Under the pieces are notes generated by a model. The model saw only the letters and a program-made list of their open reading frames with translations, was not told where the DNA came from and ran no database searches. Source: Maricurvus nonylphenolicus (GTDB lineage: Bacteria > Pseudomonadota > Gammaproteobacteria > Pseudomonadales > Cellvibrionaceae). Taken from it: a DNA stretch of 64,000 nucleotides. Location of the stretch: contig NZ_AP031498.1 of assembly GCF_042854845.1 (NCBI RefSeq), positions 868,001-932,000 of the forward strand. The letters are read 5' to 3'. Both the position numbers and the translations under genes were made by a program. Positions 8,211 through 17,004 of the stretch are shown here, in pieces. Numbering within the stretch: the stretch's first letter is position 1; the number at the start of each line of letters is the position of its first letter.

Positions 8211-10016
8211 ATGTCAGCTCCCATTCTTAATGAACGCGATTTGGACTTTATGCTCTACGAGTTGTTTGATGTAGAGAGTATGACCAGTCGTCCCCGGTTT
8301 GCCGATCACAATCGGGAAACTTTCAGTGGCGCTGTGACAACAGCAAAAACCATTGCAGAAAAAGTATTTCTGCCTATGCGGGCTAAGGCTGACAGAATTG
8401 AGCCAACCTTTGATGGCGAGAAAGTTGAACTGATCCCTGAGTTGAAAACAGCACTGGATGCTGTTGTGGAATCCGGACTGGCATCGGCTGGTGCCGACTA
8501 TGAGATGGGGGGAATGCAGCTGCCCTATGTGGTTGAATGTGCCGCGACCTCCTATTTAAGTGCGGCCGGTGGCACCACCATCAATTACACCTGTATGACC
8601 ACCTCCAATGCCAACCTGATTGAGGCTCACGGTACTCAGGAGCAAATTGATAAGTGGGTAGTCCCCATGCGTGAGGGCCGCTTTGCCGGCACCATGGCGA
8701 TGACCGAACCTTCAGCGGGGTCTGGCCTGGCGGACTTAACCACATCAGCGGTGAAAGAAAGCGATGGTAGCTACCGTATTACCGGTAATAAAATCTTTAC
8801 CTCCGGTGGCGATCACGAGCTAAATGAAAATATCGTTCATCTGGTACTCGCCCGAGTGAAAGATGCTCCCAAAGGTATTAAAGGCATTTCTCTATTTATC
8901 GTGCCTAAATTCCTGGTCAACGACGATGGCTCTTTGGGGGATCGTAATGATGTCGCCTTGGCGGGTGTATTCCATAAAATGGGCGGTCGCGCGCAAACCA
9001 CAACCGCCTTGAGCTTCGGTGAAAACGATGGCGCTATGGGTTATCTGGTCGGTGAAGAAAACCGTGGCTTGAGTTACATGTTCCATATGATGAATGAAGC
9101 ACGCATCATGGCCGGTATCTCGTCGTCTATTCTGGGTTTAACCGCATTTCAGTATTCGCTTGATTATGCCAAAGAGCGTCCGCAGGGACGCCTGCTGTCG
9201 GAGAAGGATCCTCTGTCTGCACCGGTAAACATTATTCAACACCCGGATGTTCGCAGAATGCTGTTGTTGCAGAAAGCGTATGCAGAAGGGGCCATGGCGT
9301 TAAGTTTGTTCGGTGCCAAGCTGGTAGATGATGAAGCGACTGCAGAAACCGAAGAACAGAAACAGGCGGCAAAAACCTTGCTGGATTTTCTGACGCCTAT
9401 CATTAAAGCCTGGCCAGCGGAGTATTGCCTAAAAGCCAATAAACACGCGATACAGGTGTTGGGTGGACATGGCTATATCAATGAGCACCCGGTGGAATTC
9501 TTCTACCGTGAAAATCGAGCCAACTCGATTCACGAGGGGACTACCGGTATTCAGTCACTCGACTTGTTGGGGCGCAAGGTGCCTTACAATGGTTTTGCCG
9601 GTTATCAGGCTTGTCTTGATGAAATTACCAAGACCATTGAGTTCGCCAAAGATATCGATAGCCTGCGCGACTATGCTGATGAGCTGTCTAACGCCCTGGC
9701 GACGTTAAAGAAAACCACAGAAACCGTATTGACGGCGACGCAAAGTATGAGTGTGGATGCCGCTTTCTGTAACTCTGTGAAGTATCTGGAAATGTTTGGC
9801 CACATCGTGATTGCCTGGTTATGGCTTAAACAGGGGGTGGTGGCAGAGGCTGCGTTGGCTGATGGTGCTCATGAGGAAGACGAGAAGTTCTATCGTGGCA
9901 AGTTGCATACCTTGAAGTATTTCTATGGCCATGAGCTGCCAGAAGTCTACCGCTGGGCAGATATTCTTACCCGCTTGGATACGGTTAACTATGATATGCA
10001 GCCAGATTGGTTCTAA
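8211..10016 (+). CDS. Acyl-CoA dehydrogenase, large C-terminally extended type
   Basis: A 601-aa FAD enzyme that would oxidise an acyl-CoA to the 2-enoyl-CoA, passing electrons to ETF. An AGAGG site lies just before ATG 8211. The middle domain has the MTEPSAGSGLADL FAD/substrate loop. The C-terminal helical domain has HVLGGHGY-like (IQVLGGHGYINEHPVE) and NSIHEGTTGIQSLDLLGRKV, where the Glu of EGTTGIQ is the likely catalytic base. An extra helical domain of about 130 residues follows, as in the FadE5/AcdA-like 600-aa class used for longer or bulky acyl chains. It shares an operon with the amidohydrolase and is followed by a terminator. Confidence 0.93.
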   Translation: MSAPILNERDLDFMLYELFDVESMTSRPRFADHNRETFSGAVTTAKTIAEKVFLPMRAKADRIEPTFDGEKVELIPELKTALDAVVESGLASAGADYEMGGMQLPYVVECAATSYLSAAGGTTINYTCMTTSNANLIEAHGTQEQIDKWVVPMREGRFAGTMAMTEPSAGSGLADLTTSAVKESDGSYRITGNKIFTSGGDHELNENIVHLVLARVKDAPKGIKGISLFIVPKFLVNDDGSLGDRNDVALAGVFHKMGGRAQTTTALSFGENDGAMGYLVGEENRGLSYMFHMMNEARIMAGISSSILGLTAFQYSLDYAKERPQGRLLSEKDPLSAPVNIIQHPDVRRMLLLQKAYAEGAMALSLFGAKLVDDEATAETEEQKQAAKTLLDFLTPIIKAWPAEYCLKANKHAIQVLGGHGYINEHPVEFFYRENRANSIHEGTTGIQSLDLLGRKVPYNGFAGYQACLDEITKTIEFAKDIDSLRDYADELSNALATLKKTTETVLTATQSMSVDAAFCNSVKYLEMFGHIVIAWLWLKQGVVAEAALADGAHEEDEKFYRGKLHTLKYFYGHELPEVYRWADILTRLDTVNYDMQPDWF

Positions 10017-10050
10017 CGCTAATTGTTAACTCGATGCTGATAGATAATTT

Positions 10051-10095
10051 AGGTATCCCCGTTGTGATATCTCTCTCTAGGGGATACCTCTTTTT
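10051..10095 (+). terminator. Intrinsic terminator after the acyl-CoA dehydrogenase
   Basis: AGGTATCCCC (10051-10060) pairs with GGGGATACCT (10080-10089) around a 19-base loop, followed by CTTTTTG. It lies between the convergent dehydrogenase and diguanylate cyclase genes. Confidence 0.8.
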
Positions 10096-10117
10096 GATTT
10101 AAATTTAACTCTTAGGT

Positions 10118-11062
10118 TTAGGCATTAGAGTGATAGAACTGATTACGGCCGTTTGCTTTGGCCTTGTATAAGTTATTGTCGGCAAGACACATTATTTGAT
10201 CTATCGTCTTGCAGTTGTTGCTGGATATGGCAATACCAATCGAGACGCTGATGTTGAAAGAGGTTCCTCTATAAGAGACTGTATTTTCTTCTGTAGTCGA
10301 TCGCAGGCGTTCGGCAATTTGAATAGACGTGCTCTTGTCTGTTCCAGGTAATAGGATGGCAAACTCTTCGCCGCCCAGCCGACCCACTAAATCATGTTCG
10401 CGCAATTGCTGGCGAATACCCTTCGAAAAATGTTCTAGGGCTTTGTCTCCACCAGCATGGCCATACTGGTCATTAATCTTTTTAAAATAATCCAAATCAA
10501 TCATTAACAAAGCGCAAGTGATGTCTTCTCGATGACATCGGCTCAGTTCGCGTTCGGCTTGTTGGTAGAAATGCCGACGGGTATAGGTTTGGGTGAGTGA
10601 GTCCGTCGTCGCTAAGGTAAATAATTCTTCGCTTTTTTTCTTTATCTCGAATTCATACTTTTTCTTATCGGTAATATCCGAGCAGTACATAAAAATATGC
10701 TGGTCTTCGACTAACTGCTCTGTGACTAAAACCCAGCGGCCATCTTTTAGATCAGTTTCGAAAGCCCGAAAGCATTGGCTGCGACGCTTTTGATTGGCAT
10801 CTATAATCCATTGTTCAATATCATCCGTTTCAATATTGATACCACCAGGTGCAGCGTGGCAGTGGCGGATAATCTCATCGAAGTATTTGTTGAGAGCTTT
10901 CTCTATGGGCAGCCCGAAGAGTCTTGCCAGGTTTTCATTACAAAATACCAGCATATCTTTGTCATCAAATACGCCCAGGCAGTCGTCTGTCAAGTTGATG
11001 CCCTGGAAGATAATCTTCTGGATATGTTCTTGAGGAATTGGCGACATCGAATTGTACTGCAT
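10118..11062 (-). CDS. PAS-GGDEF diguanylate cyclase
   Basis: A 314-aa soluble protein predicted to make cyclic-di-GMP from two GTP. Residues ~20-135 form a PAS domain (LTDDCLGVFDDKDMLVFCNENLARLFG...), followed by a charged linker and a GGDEF domain from ~150. The active-site motif is GGEEF (residues 230-234), and an RxxD inhibitory I-site (R221-D224) lies five residues upstream, so product inhibition is expected. There are no transmembrane segments, so it senses a cytoplasmic signal. It stands alone between convergent and divergent neighbours. The start at 11062 is not supported by a strong ribosome site; M6 (11047) is an alternative. Confidence 0.92.
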   Translation of the reverse strand: MQYNSMSPIPQEHIQKIIFQGINLTDDCLGVFDDKDMLVFCNENLARLFGLPIEKALNKYFDEIIRHCHAAPGGINIETDDIEQWIIDANQKRRSQCFRAFETDLKDGRWVLVTEQLVEDQHIFMYCSDITDKKKYEFEIKKKSEELFTLATTDSLTQTYTRRHFYQQAERELSRCHREDITCALLMIDLDYFKKINDQYGHAGGDKALEHFSKGIRQQLREHDLVGRLGGEEFAILLPGTDKSTSIQIAERLRSTTEENTVSYRGTSFNISVSIGIAISSNNCKTIDQIMCLADNNLYKAKANGRNQFYHSNA

Positions 11063-11269
11063 TACCAGATAACTGGATTAAGTATAACCAATTGTCCAGG
11101 CTAGCGTTGGCAGGTGTAGCTATATAGCTCTTTCTTATTAAAAATTATTTTTTTATGGTTTGGTGTGACGCTTAAGGTGGCGATACTGAAGCATCATCTA
11201 TGACTTGGGCTAAAGTTAACATACGGCTATCTGTAACCGGATAGCAGGCTAGACGATGAGGAATCGAGT

Positions 11270-12424
11270 ATGCAGGCTCTATCTGCTTCTACTCAGGCTG
11301 CTGATGCTTATCGGGCAGGCCTGGAGCTGGGTAGCAATCTCAAAGCTGTAGCTCCCGAAATAGTCTTTTTGTTCAGCACCATTCACTATGGCGATACAGC
11401 TGAGGTTATCGAAGGTCTTCTTGATGGTTTGGAAAACCCAGATTTAAAAGTGATTGGTTGTAGTGGTGATGGCGCTTTCGAGTCAGGTTATGCAAGGGAT
11501 GTAGGGGCTACCGCCTTGGCTTTAAATTCAGGCGGTGATGTCAATTGGTTGATCTCCTCAGCTCAGGGGGTTGAACAGGATCCAGTTGCTACCGCTGAAG
11601 CCGTTTTCAGTGAAAGTCGCCGGCAATTGAATGGGCGTTTACCGTCACTGCGAGTCTTCTTTTCAGATTTTCGAACTGATGCCAGCTTGATCGAAAAAGT
11701 CATCGAACAGCAAAGTGATTGTCCTGTGGTTGGTGGCTTGGCTGCAGATGATAGCCAGATGAAACAATGTGTCGTTTATGCCAATCAGCAAGTATTGCAA
11801 GATAGTGTGGTATTGCTGAGTGTAGATGGTCCGATCAGATTCGAAATTCATGTGGGCAATTCGATTAAACCTGTTGGCAAGTCAGGTGTTATAGATGCTG
11901 CAGAGGGATCGCAGATTAATGTGATTGATGGCCTCTCGGCTATGGATTTTATTGAGCGCGAGACGGGTAAACCGGTATTACAATCTGATCGGGGTATTAC
12001 ATCGCTCACCATCATAGATCAGGATCAGAGTGATATTAAGCGGTTGCGTTCCATCGTACCGGATCTATCTGATAATGCGCGTAATTTAGGACTTTACGGT
12101 GGTATTGAAACTGGTAAAAGAGTCCAGGTTTGTCAGGCGACACCGGAAGATCTTATTGCCGAAGTAAAAGAGATTGCTAAGAGTATAGATGGCCAGAATT
12201 TCAAACCCGTGGCTGCATTAATTGTGAGCTGTGCAGGACGGAAATGGCTGTTGGGTTCAGATATTGAACATGAAGTGCATGCCCTGGCGGACAATCTTGA
12301 TGAGATTTTCCCCTTGGCGGGTTTCCCTTCGTTTGGAGAAATAGCACCTTTAAAAATCAATGACAGTTATTCCAGGAATCTATTTCACAATATGACCTAT
12401 GTGCTTACTCTGATTGGTCGCTAA
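11270..12424 (+). CDS. FIST-domain sensory protein
   Basis: A 384-aa protein with FIST_N (about residues 30-230; FSTIHYGD, VIGCSGDGAFESGY, VVGGLAADD) and FIST_C (about 230-380; ALIVSCAGRKWLLG, GFPSFGEIAP). FIST is a ligand-sensing module usually attached to signalling outputs and proposed to bind small molecules such as amino acids. Here it has no output domain of its own. It lies two bases before a hybrid histidine kinase gene that has no clear sensor domain, so the pair is probably a split receptor and kinase. ATG 11270 follows a GAGG site (GATGAGGAATCGAGT). A promoter should lie in the ~200-base gap shared with the divergent cyclase. Confidence 0.9.
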   Translation: MQALSASTQAADAYRAGLELGSNLKAVAPEIVFLFSTIHYGDTAEVIEGLLDGLENPDLKVIGCSGDGAFESGYARDVGATALALNSGGDVNWLISSAQGVEQDPVATAEAVFSESRRQLNGRLPSLRVFFSDFRTDASLIEKVIEQQSDCPVVGGLAADDSQMKQCVVYANQQVLQDSVVLLSVDGPIRFEIHVGNSIKPVGKSGVIDAAEGSQINVIDGLSAMDFIERETGKPVLQSDRGITSLTIIDQDQSDIKRLRSIVPDLSDNARNLGLYGGIETGKRVQVCQATPEDLIAEVKEIAKSIDGQNFKPVAALIVSCAGRKWLLGSDIEHEVHALADNLDEIFPLAGFPSFGEIAPLKINDSYSRNLFHNMTYVLTLIGR

Positions 12425-12426
12425 TT

Positions 12427-14127
12427 ATGCAATTTTTAAGCACAGTAGAACCACCTCCTTCCGGTTTTGTATTTACTGAATTCAGTAAAAGAAAGTTTCT
12501 TGTTGAGCCGGTGGCCGTTTTTACGGGTGACATTCAAGGCTTGATTAACCAGCTAGATTCAAGAGCTGACTATGTTCAGGGTGTGCTCATTGAAACCTGT
12601 GACCGTCTTCAAATTGAGCAGCTGGGCGAACAATTGTGGTCTATGCGGGTTCCAGCTGATCTTCTCGGCCAATTACAATCTATATTAACCCCGTTACTGT
12701 ATGCGTTAGAGCGCGAGCAAGATGCTAATGATGAAAATTCAGTATTGATGCAGAAGCTTAAGCGTATTAGCCATGATCATGATATAACTCGCCAAGATTA
12801 CCAATACTTAACCAACCGATTACAGAACCAGGTTGACGAACTTACTCAGGCGCAGGAGGAAAACATACAGCTCAATCGCGAACTTGAAGCTCGTGTGATT
12901 GACCGCACTATTGCATTAAAAAATGCAAACCAGGCACTACAGCAAGCCAAGGAAGCAGCAGAATCTGCCAATGCAGCTAAAAGTCTATTTTTAGCTACCA
13001 TGAGTCACGAAATACGTACACCCATGAATGGGGTCATCGGTATGTTGGAGTTGCTCGGTGACAGTGGACTAACGGATGACCAGTCCTCAATGTTGGGTAC
13101 CGTTCGTGATTCAGCGTTTTCTCTATTAACCATACTGGATGACATTTTGGACTTTTCCAAAATCGAAGCCGGGCGCATGGAGCTTGAAGCAGAGCCCTTC
13201 TCGCTGCGTAAGTTGATTGACAGTGTTGACGGCACCTTGCGCCCGAATGCAAAAAAAAAGCAATTGCAGTGGACCTGTGAGGTTGAGGATGGCGTACCCG
13301 ATACCTTGATAGGTGATCAGGTACGCGTGCGACAAATACTCTTCAACCTGTGCAGTAATGCCATCAAATTTACACAAACAAATGAGAAAACAGAAGGACG
13401 AGTCGCCGTAAAGGTGAATACTGAATCTCGCAGTGCTGAGCAGGTGAATATCGCAATTCGAGTCATCGACAATGGGGTGGGCATGTCACCTCACACGATA
13501 AAGCAATTGTTTACACCTTTTACCCAAGCTGAAACATCAACGGCACGCCAGTATGGCGGCAGCGGACTTGGGCTTTCAATATGCAAATTGCTCGTGTCGT
13601 TAATGAAAGGGCAGATAACAGTTGAAAGTGAGCTAGGTGAAGGCAGTGAATTTTATGTGTCTCTAAACCTTCCCTACAGGGATGTAGCACTGGAACAAGC
13701 TGTACCACAAGCCGAATTGACTGCGGACGAAACTTTCTTTCAAACAATGGTTAACAGGCGTCTCTTGGTTGCCGAGGATAATCCAACAAATCAGCTAGTG
13801 ATTCGTAAACAATTGGAAAAGTTGGGCGTGAACCCTGTAGTGGTCGATAACGGCGAACTCGCCCTGGATTATTGGCGCAACCACGAAGTCGATTTAATTC
13901 TCACCGATTGTCATATGCCGGTGATAGACGGATTCCAATTAACGGATGCGGTGCGGGAACATGAAGCAGACTCAGGGCGGCATACCCCCATCATTGCCAT
14001 CACTGCCAACGCCTTACGCGGCGAGGCAGAGCATTGCCTTGCGGCCGGAATGGATGATTATCTGGCCAAGCCTGTTGAGTTAAAGCAGTTACGCCAGTTG
14101 CTGCAAACCTGGCTGGTAAAAGACTGA
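12427..14127 (+). CDS. Hybrid sensor histidine kinase with C-terminal receiver
   Basis: 566 aa, beginning two bases after the FIST stop codon and therefore translationally coupled. Residues 1-90 are an unrecognised N-terminal region and ~120-185 form a coiled coil. HisKA follows (MSHEIRTPMNG, phospho-His H194), then HATPase_c (N box NLCSNAIKF, G boxes DNGVGM and GGSGLGLSI), then a receiver (TDCHMPVIDGF, phospho-Asp D494; conserved Lys in LAKPVE). No transmembrane segment is visible, so input probably comes from the FIST protein. The phosphate would pass to the receiver and then to an unlinked Hpt or regulator not found in the window. Confidence 0.95.
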   Translation: MQFLSTVEPPPSGFVFTEFSKRKFLVEPVAVFTGDIQGLINQLDSRADYVQGVLIETCDRLQIEQLGEQLWSMRVPADLLGQLQSILTPLLYALEREQDANDENSVLMQKLKRISHDHDITRQDYQYLTNRLQNQVDELTQAQEENIQLNRELEARVIDRTIALKNANQALQQAKEAAESANAAKSLFLATMSHEIRTPMNGVIGMLELLGDSGLTDDQSSMLGTVRDSAFSLLTILDDILDFSKIEAGRMELEAEPFSLRKLIDSVDGTLRPNAKKKQLQWTCEVEDGVPDTLIGDQVRVRQILFNLCSNAIKFTQTNEKTEGRVAVKVNTESRSAEQVNIAIRVIDNGVGMSPHTIKQLFTPFTQAETSTARQYGGSGLGLSICKLLVSLMKGQITVESELGEGSEFYVSLNLPYRDVALEQAVPQAELTADETFFQTMVNRRLLVAEDNPTNQLVIRKQLEKLGVNPVVVDNGELALDYWRNHEVDLILTDCHMPVIDGFQLTDAVREHEADSGRHTPIIAITANALRGEAEHCLAAGMDDYLAKPVELKQLRQLLQTWLVKD

Positions 14128-14134
14128 ACGACAA

Positions 14135-14165
14135 ATAAAAAAGGCCCGCCATTGGCGAGCCTTTC
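14135..14165. terminator. Terminator shared by histidine kinase and tRNA-Met
   Basis: AAGGC-C-CGCC (14141-14150) pairs with GGCG-A-GCCTT (14154-14163) with one mismatch. Read leftward it is followed by TTTTTTATTT and ends the tRNA transcript well. Read rightward the T-run is short. Confidence 0.75.
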
Positions 14166-14170
14166 GAATA

Positions 14171-14247
14171 TGGTAGCTAGGGGCGGACTTGAACCGCCGA
14201 CCCCAGCATTATGAGTGCTGTGCTCTAACCAGCTGAGCTACCTAGCC
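14171..14247 (-). tRNA. tRNA-Met (anticodon CAU, elongator type)
   Basis: A 77-base cloverleaf can be drawn on the minus strand. The acceptor is GGCTAGG with CCTAGCT (a G-U pair at 1-72), the D arm is GCTCAGCTGGTTAGAGC, the anticodon stem is CAGCA/TGCTG with loop CTCATAA (CAU encoded at 14211-14213), and the T arm is GGCGG-TTCAAGT-CCGCC. CCA is encoded (14171-14173). The body resembles the E. coli elongator tRNA-Met. A CAU anticodon could also be tRNA-Ile2, but that is less likely from the overall sequence. Confidence 0.93.
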
Positions 14248-14378
14248 ACTACCATCCCCCACTTGGGAGGGCGCGTATTGTCGCGGGAGTCCTTGCCAAA
14301 GTCAACCCTTAAATCAAAGGCTTAGCGGACTTTTTTGGCTCCTGTGACAGCACCCTGCCGGTGGGGCTAAAACCGGCT

Positions 14379-15470
14379 TTATACGTTGAAACGGAAGTGG
14401 ATTACGTCGCCATCGGCAACGATATAGTCCTTACCTTCCAGGCGCCATTTACCGGCGTCTTTAGCACCTGATTCACCATTACAGGCGACATAGTCGTCGT
14501 AGCTGACGATCTCGGCGCGGATAAAGCCTTTTTCGAAGTCGGTGTGGATCTTACCGGCGGCCTGTGGGGCGGTGGCGCCTACAGGGATGGTCCAGGCGCG
14601 CACTTCCTTCACGCCAGCGGTGAAGTAGGTGTGCAGGTTCAGCAGCTCATAGCCACCGCGGATCACGCGGTTAAGGCCTGGCTCGTCCATACCCAGGTCT
14701 TCGAGGAATTCCTGCTTTTCCTCGTCTTCCAGCTCGGCGATTTCGGCTTCCAGCTTGTTACAAATAGGCACCACTACGGCGTTTTCCTTGGCGGCGATTT
14801 CGCGCACGGTATCCAGGAAGGGGTTGTCCTCAAAACCGTCTTCATCGACGTTGGCGATGTACATGGTGGGCTTCAGGGTCAGCAGGTTCAGCTCTTTCAG
14901 TAGGCCCAGCTGGTCATCGTTGAGGCCGAAGCTGCGCAGGGGCTGCGCTTCGTTCAGGTGTGGCAGGATCTTGTCGATCAGCTCAACCATCTTCTTGGCG
15001 TCTTTATCCTGGCCTTTGGCAAGTTTGGTGAAGCGGTGGTGGGCCTTTTCGCAGGTTTCCAGGTCGGCCAGGGCCAGCTCGGTGTTGATCACATCAACGT
15101 CGGCGGCTGGGTTGATCTTGCCTTCTACGTGCACCACGTTTTCGTCGTCAAAGCAGCGAACCACGTGGGCGATAGCGTCGGTTTCACGGATATTGGCCAG
15201 GAACTTGTTACCCAGGCCTTCACCTTTGGAGGCACCGGCTACCAGACCCGCAATATCCACAAACTCCATGGTGGTAGGGATCACACGCTCTGGATTGACG
15301 ATGGCGGCCAGCTTGTCCTGACGCGGATCGGGGACGGTTACGGTACCTTCATTGGGGTCGATGGTGCAGAAAGGGAAGTTTTCCGCCGCAATGCCATTTT
15401 TGGTCAGTGCGTTAAACAGGGTGGATTTACCTACGTTGGGTAGGCCGACGATGCCGCAATTAAAGCCCAT
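14379..15470 (-). CDS. ychF: Redox-regulated ATPase YchF (Obg-family)
   Basis: A 363-aa P-loop NTPase of the OBG/YchF group that binds ATP in preference to GTP, associates with ribosomes and is linked to the oxidative-stress response. The G1 motif GLPNVGKST is at residues 9-17. The start (MGFNCGIVGLPNVGKSTLFN), the TGS-like C-terminal domain and the ending GDVIHFRFNV are all diagnostic, and the length equals that of E. coli YchF. It lies upstream of tRNA-Met on the same strand. A 6-bp GCCGGT/ACCGGC hairpin (14357-14377) directly follows its stop but lacks a T-run. The usual partner gene pth is not in the window. Confidence 0.97.
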   Translation of the reverse strand: MGFNCGIVGLPNVGKSTLFNALTKNGIAAENFPFCTIDPNEGTVTVPDPRQDKLAAIVNPERVIPTTMEFVDIAGLVAGASKGEGLGNKFLANIRETDAIAHVVRCFDDENVVHVEGKINPAADVDVINTELALADLETCEKAHHRFTKLAKGQDKDAKKMVELIDKILPHLNEAQPLRSFGLNDDQLGLLKELNLLTLKPTMYIANVDEDGFEDNPFLDTVREIAAKENAVVVPICNKLEAEIAELEDEEKQEFLEDLGMDEPGLNRVIRGGYELLNLHTYFTAGVKEVRAWTIPVGATAPQAAGKIHTDFEKGFIRAEIVSYDDYVACNGESGAKDAGKWRLEGKDYIVADGDVIHFRFNV

Positions 15471-15585
15471 GATAGTGTCCGTCTGATAAGAGTCAGGTTT
15501 GAAGGTGTGAGTTGAAAAAGGCGGCTATTCTACACTACCCGTGGGCTATCCCCTAGGGGTTGCTTGGATCGGGATTGGTTAGTGC

Positions 15586-17004
15586 TTAGTAGGCATCGGT
15601 ATGGTGGCCGCGCTGGCCAATAATCGCCAGGGCGGCGACGCGGTAGGCTTCGGCCAGGGTGGGGAAGTTAAAGGTACTTTCGACAAAGATATCCACATGA
15701 GCGTTGGCGAGCATGGCCATTTGGCCGATGTGGATAAGTTCGGTGGCACCTTCGCCAGCGATCATTACGCCGAGGATCTTCTCGCCCTGGCCATCGCTGA
15801 TGATCTTCAGCATACCGTCTTCAATACCGGAGATATGGCCGCGGGCGATTTCGGCAAAGTCGGCTTTGCCGATAAGTACATCACCGTGGGCTTCGCGGGC
15901 CTGTTGTTCGGTGAGGCCAACACCGGAGAGCTCGGGAATACCGTAGATACCAGAGGGCAGGGTATTACTCATGCCGCCCACGGGCAGATTCAGAGCGTTA
16001 CAACTGGCTCGCCGTCCCTGTTCCATTGAGGCCGAGGCCAGGCTGGGTGGGCCAATCACATCGCCTGCCCCATATATACTGGGTACTACTGTTTGTAAGT
16101 CCTTATTGACGTCTAAAAGGCCGTGGTCGTTTAGGCTAAGGCCAGCATTCTCCAGAGCCAGGTCGTGGGTATTGGCTACCCGGCCAGCGGCACAGAGCAG
16201 CTTTTCACTCTTCACCATATCGCCGTTTTCACACTCAACCACAACCTGAGTCAGGCCATCCCAGTAGACACTTTTGATGGGGCTATTGCCTTTCCAGGTG
16301 CCGCCCATATGCTCAAAGCCGCTGACAAAGGTATCGGTCAAATCCTGATCCAGAAATCCCAACGGGCGAGGGTATTTGTCGATCATGGTGACCTTGACCC
16401 CCAAGGCCTGGAAGATCGAGGCGTATTCGCTGGCTATCACACCGCCACCCAGTACGGTCAAACTTTTGGGCAGGTAGAGCATGGAGAGGATGGAGTCGCT
16501 GTCGAAAATGTGCTCGTGATCGATGGGGATATTATCCGGGTGGCGAGGGTAGGAACCAGTAGCAATGACGATCTTGTCTGCTCGAAGCTGCTGCTGTTCA
16601 CCATTAACCTGGGTGATTTCCAGGTGCTGGGCATCGATAAATTTGGCGCGGGCGTGAATGCGGGTAATCAGGTTGCGGTCGATCTGTTCCTGCATGTACT
16701 GGTCATGGGCGCGCAGCACATAATCCAGGCGGGTAATCAGGGTTGCCAGTTCCGTATCTTCCGCCAATTGGAAGTTTGCCAGCTCGGCGTTTTGACGCAT
16801 ATTGCGTACCCGCAGGGCATTTTCGCGCAGGGTTTTTGAGGGAATGGTGCCGCGATGTACACAGGCGCCGCCCAGCATTCTGTCGCGTTCAATCAGCGCC
16901 ACGCGGCGTTTGGCTTTGGCGGCTTGTACGGCGGCTTTTTGGCCGGCCGGGCCGCTGCCAATCACAATAATGTCAAAGTCCGAGGCTAGCATCTGGTCAG
17001 GCAC
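15586..17004 (-). CDS. sthA: SthA-like soluble pyridine nucleotide transhydrogenase / FAD-NAD(P) disulfide-reductase family
   Basis: A 472-aa flavoprotein. The FAD fold begins IIVIGSGPAGQKAA. The redox-site segment is GGACVHRGTIPSK, with one cysteine where dihydrolipoamide dehydrogenases have CxxxxC; the second position is Thr, as in SthA. A second Rossmann fold (LGGGVIASEYASIF) binds NAD(P), GAGDVIG is present, and the dimerisation domain ends the protein. The likely reaction is NADPH + NAD+ to NADP+ + NADH. It starts at GTG 17004, eight bases inside the end of the HDOD gene, so the two are coupled; ATG 16992 is an alternative start. Another single-cysteine oxidoreductase role cannot be excluded. 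Confidence 0.75.
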   Translation of the reverse strand: MPDQMLASDFDIIVIGSGPAGQKAAVQAAKAKRRVALIERDRMLGGACVHRGTIPSKTLRENALRVRNMRQNAELANFQLAEDTELATLITRLDYVLRAHDQYMQEQIDRNLITRIHARAKFIDAQHLEITQVNGEQQQLRADKIVIATGSYPRHPDNIPIDHEHIFDSDSILSMLYLPKSLTVLGGGVIASEYASIFQALGVKVTMIDKYPRPLGFLDQDLTDTFVSGFEHMGGTWKGNSPIKSVYWDGLTQVVVECENGDMVKSEKLLCAAGRVANTHDLALENAGLSLNDHGLLDVNKDLQTVVPSIYGAGDVIGPPSLASASMEQGRRASCNALNLPVGGMSNTLPSGIYGIPELSGVGLTEQQAREAHGDVLIGKADFAEIARGHISGIEDGMLKIISDGQGEKILGVMIAGEGATELIHIGQMAMLANAHVDIFVESTFNFPTLAEAYRVAALAIIGQRGHHTDAY

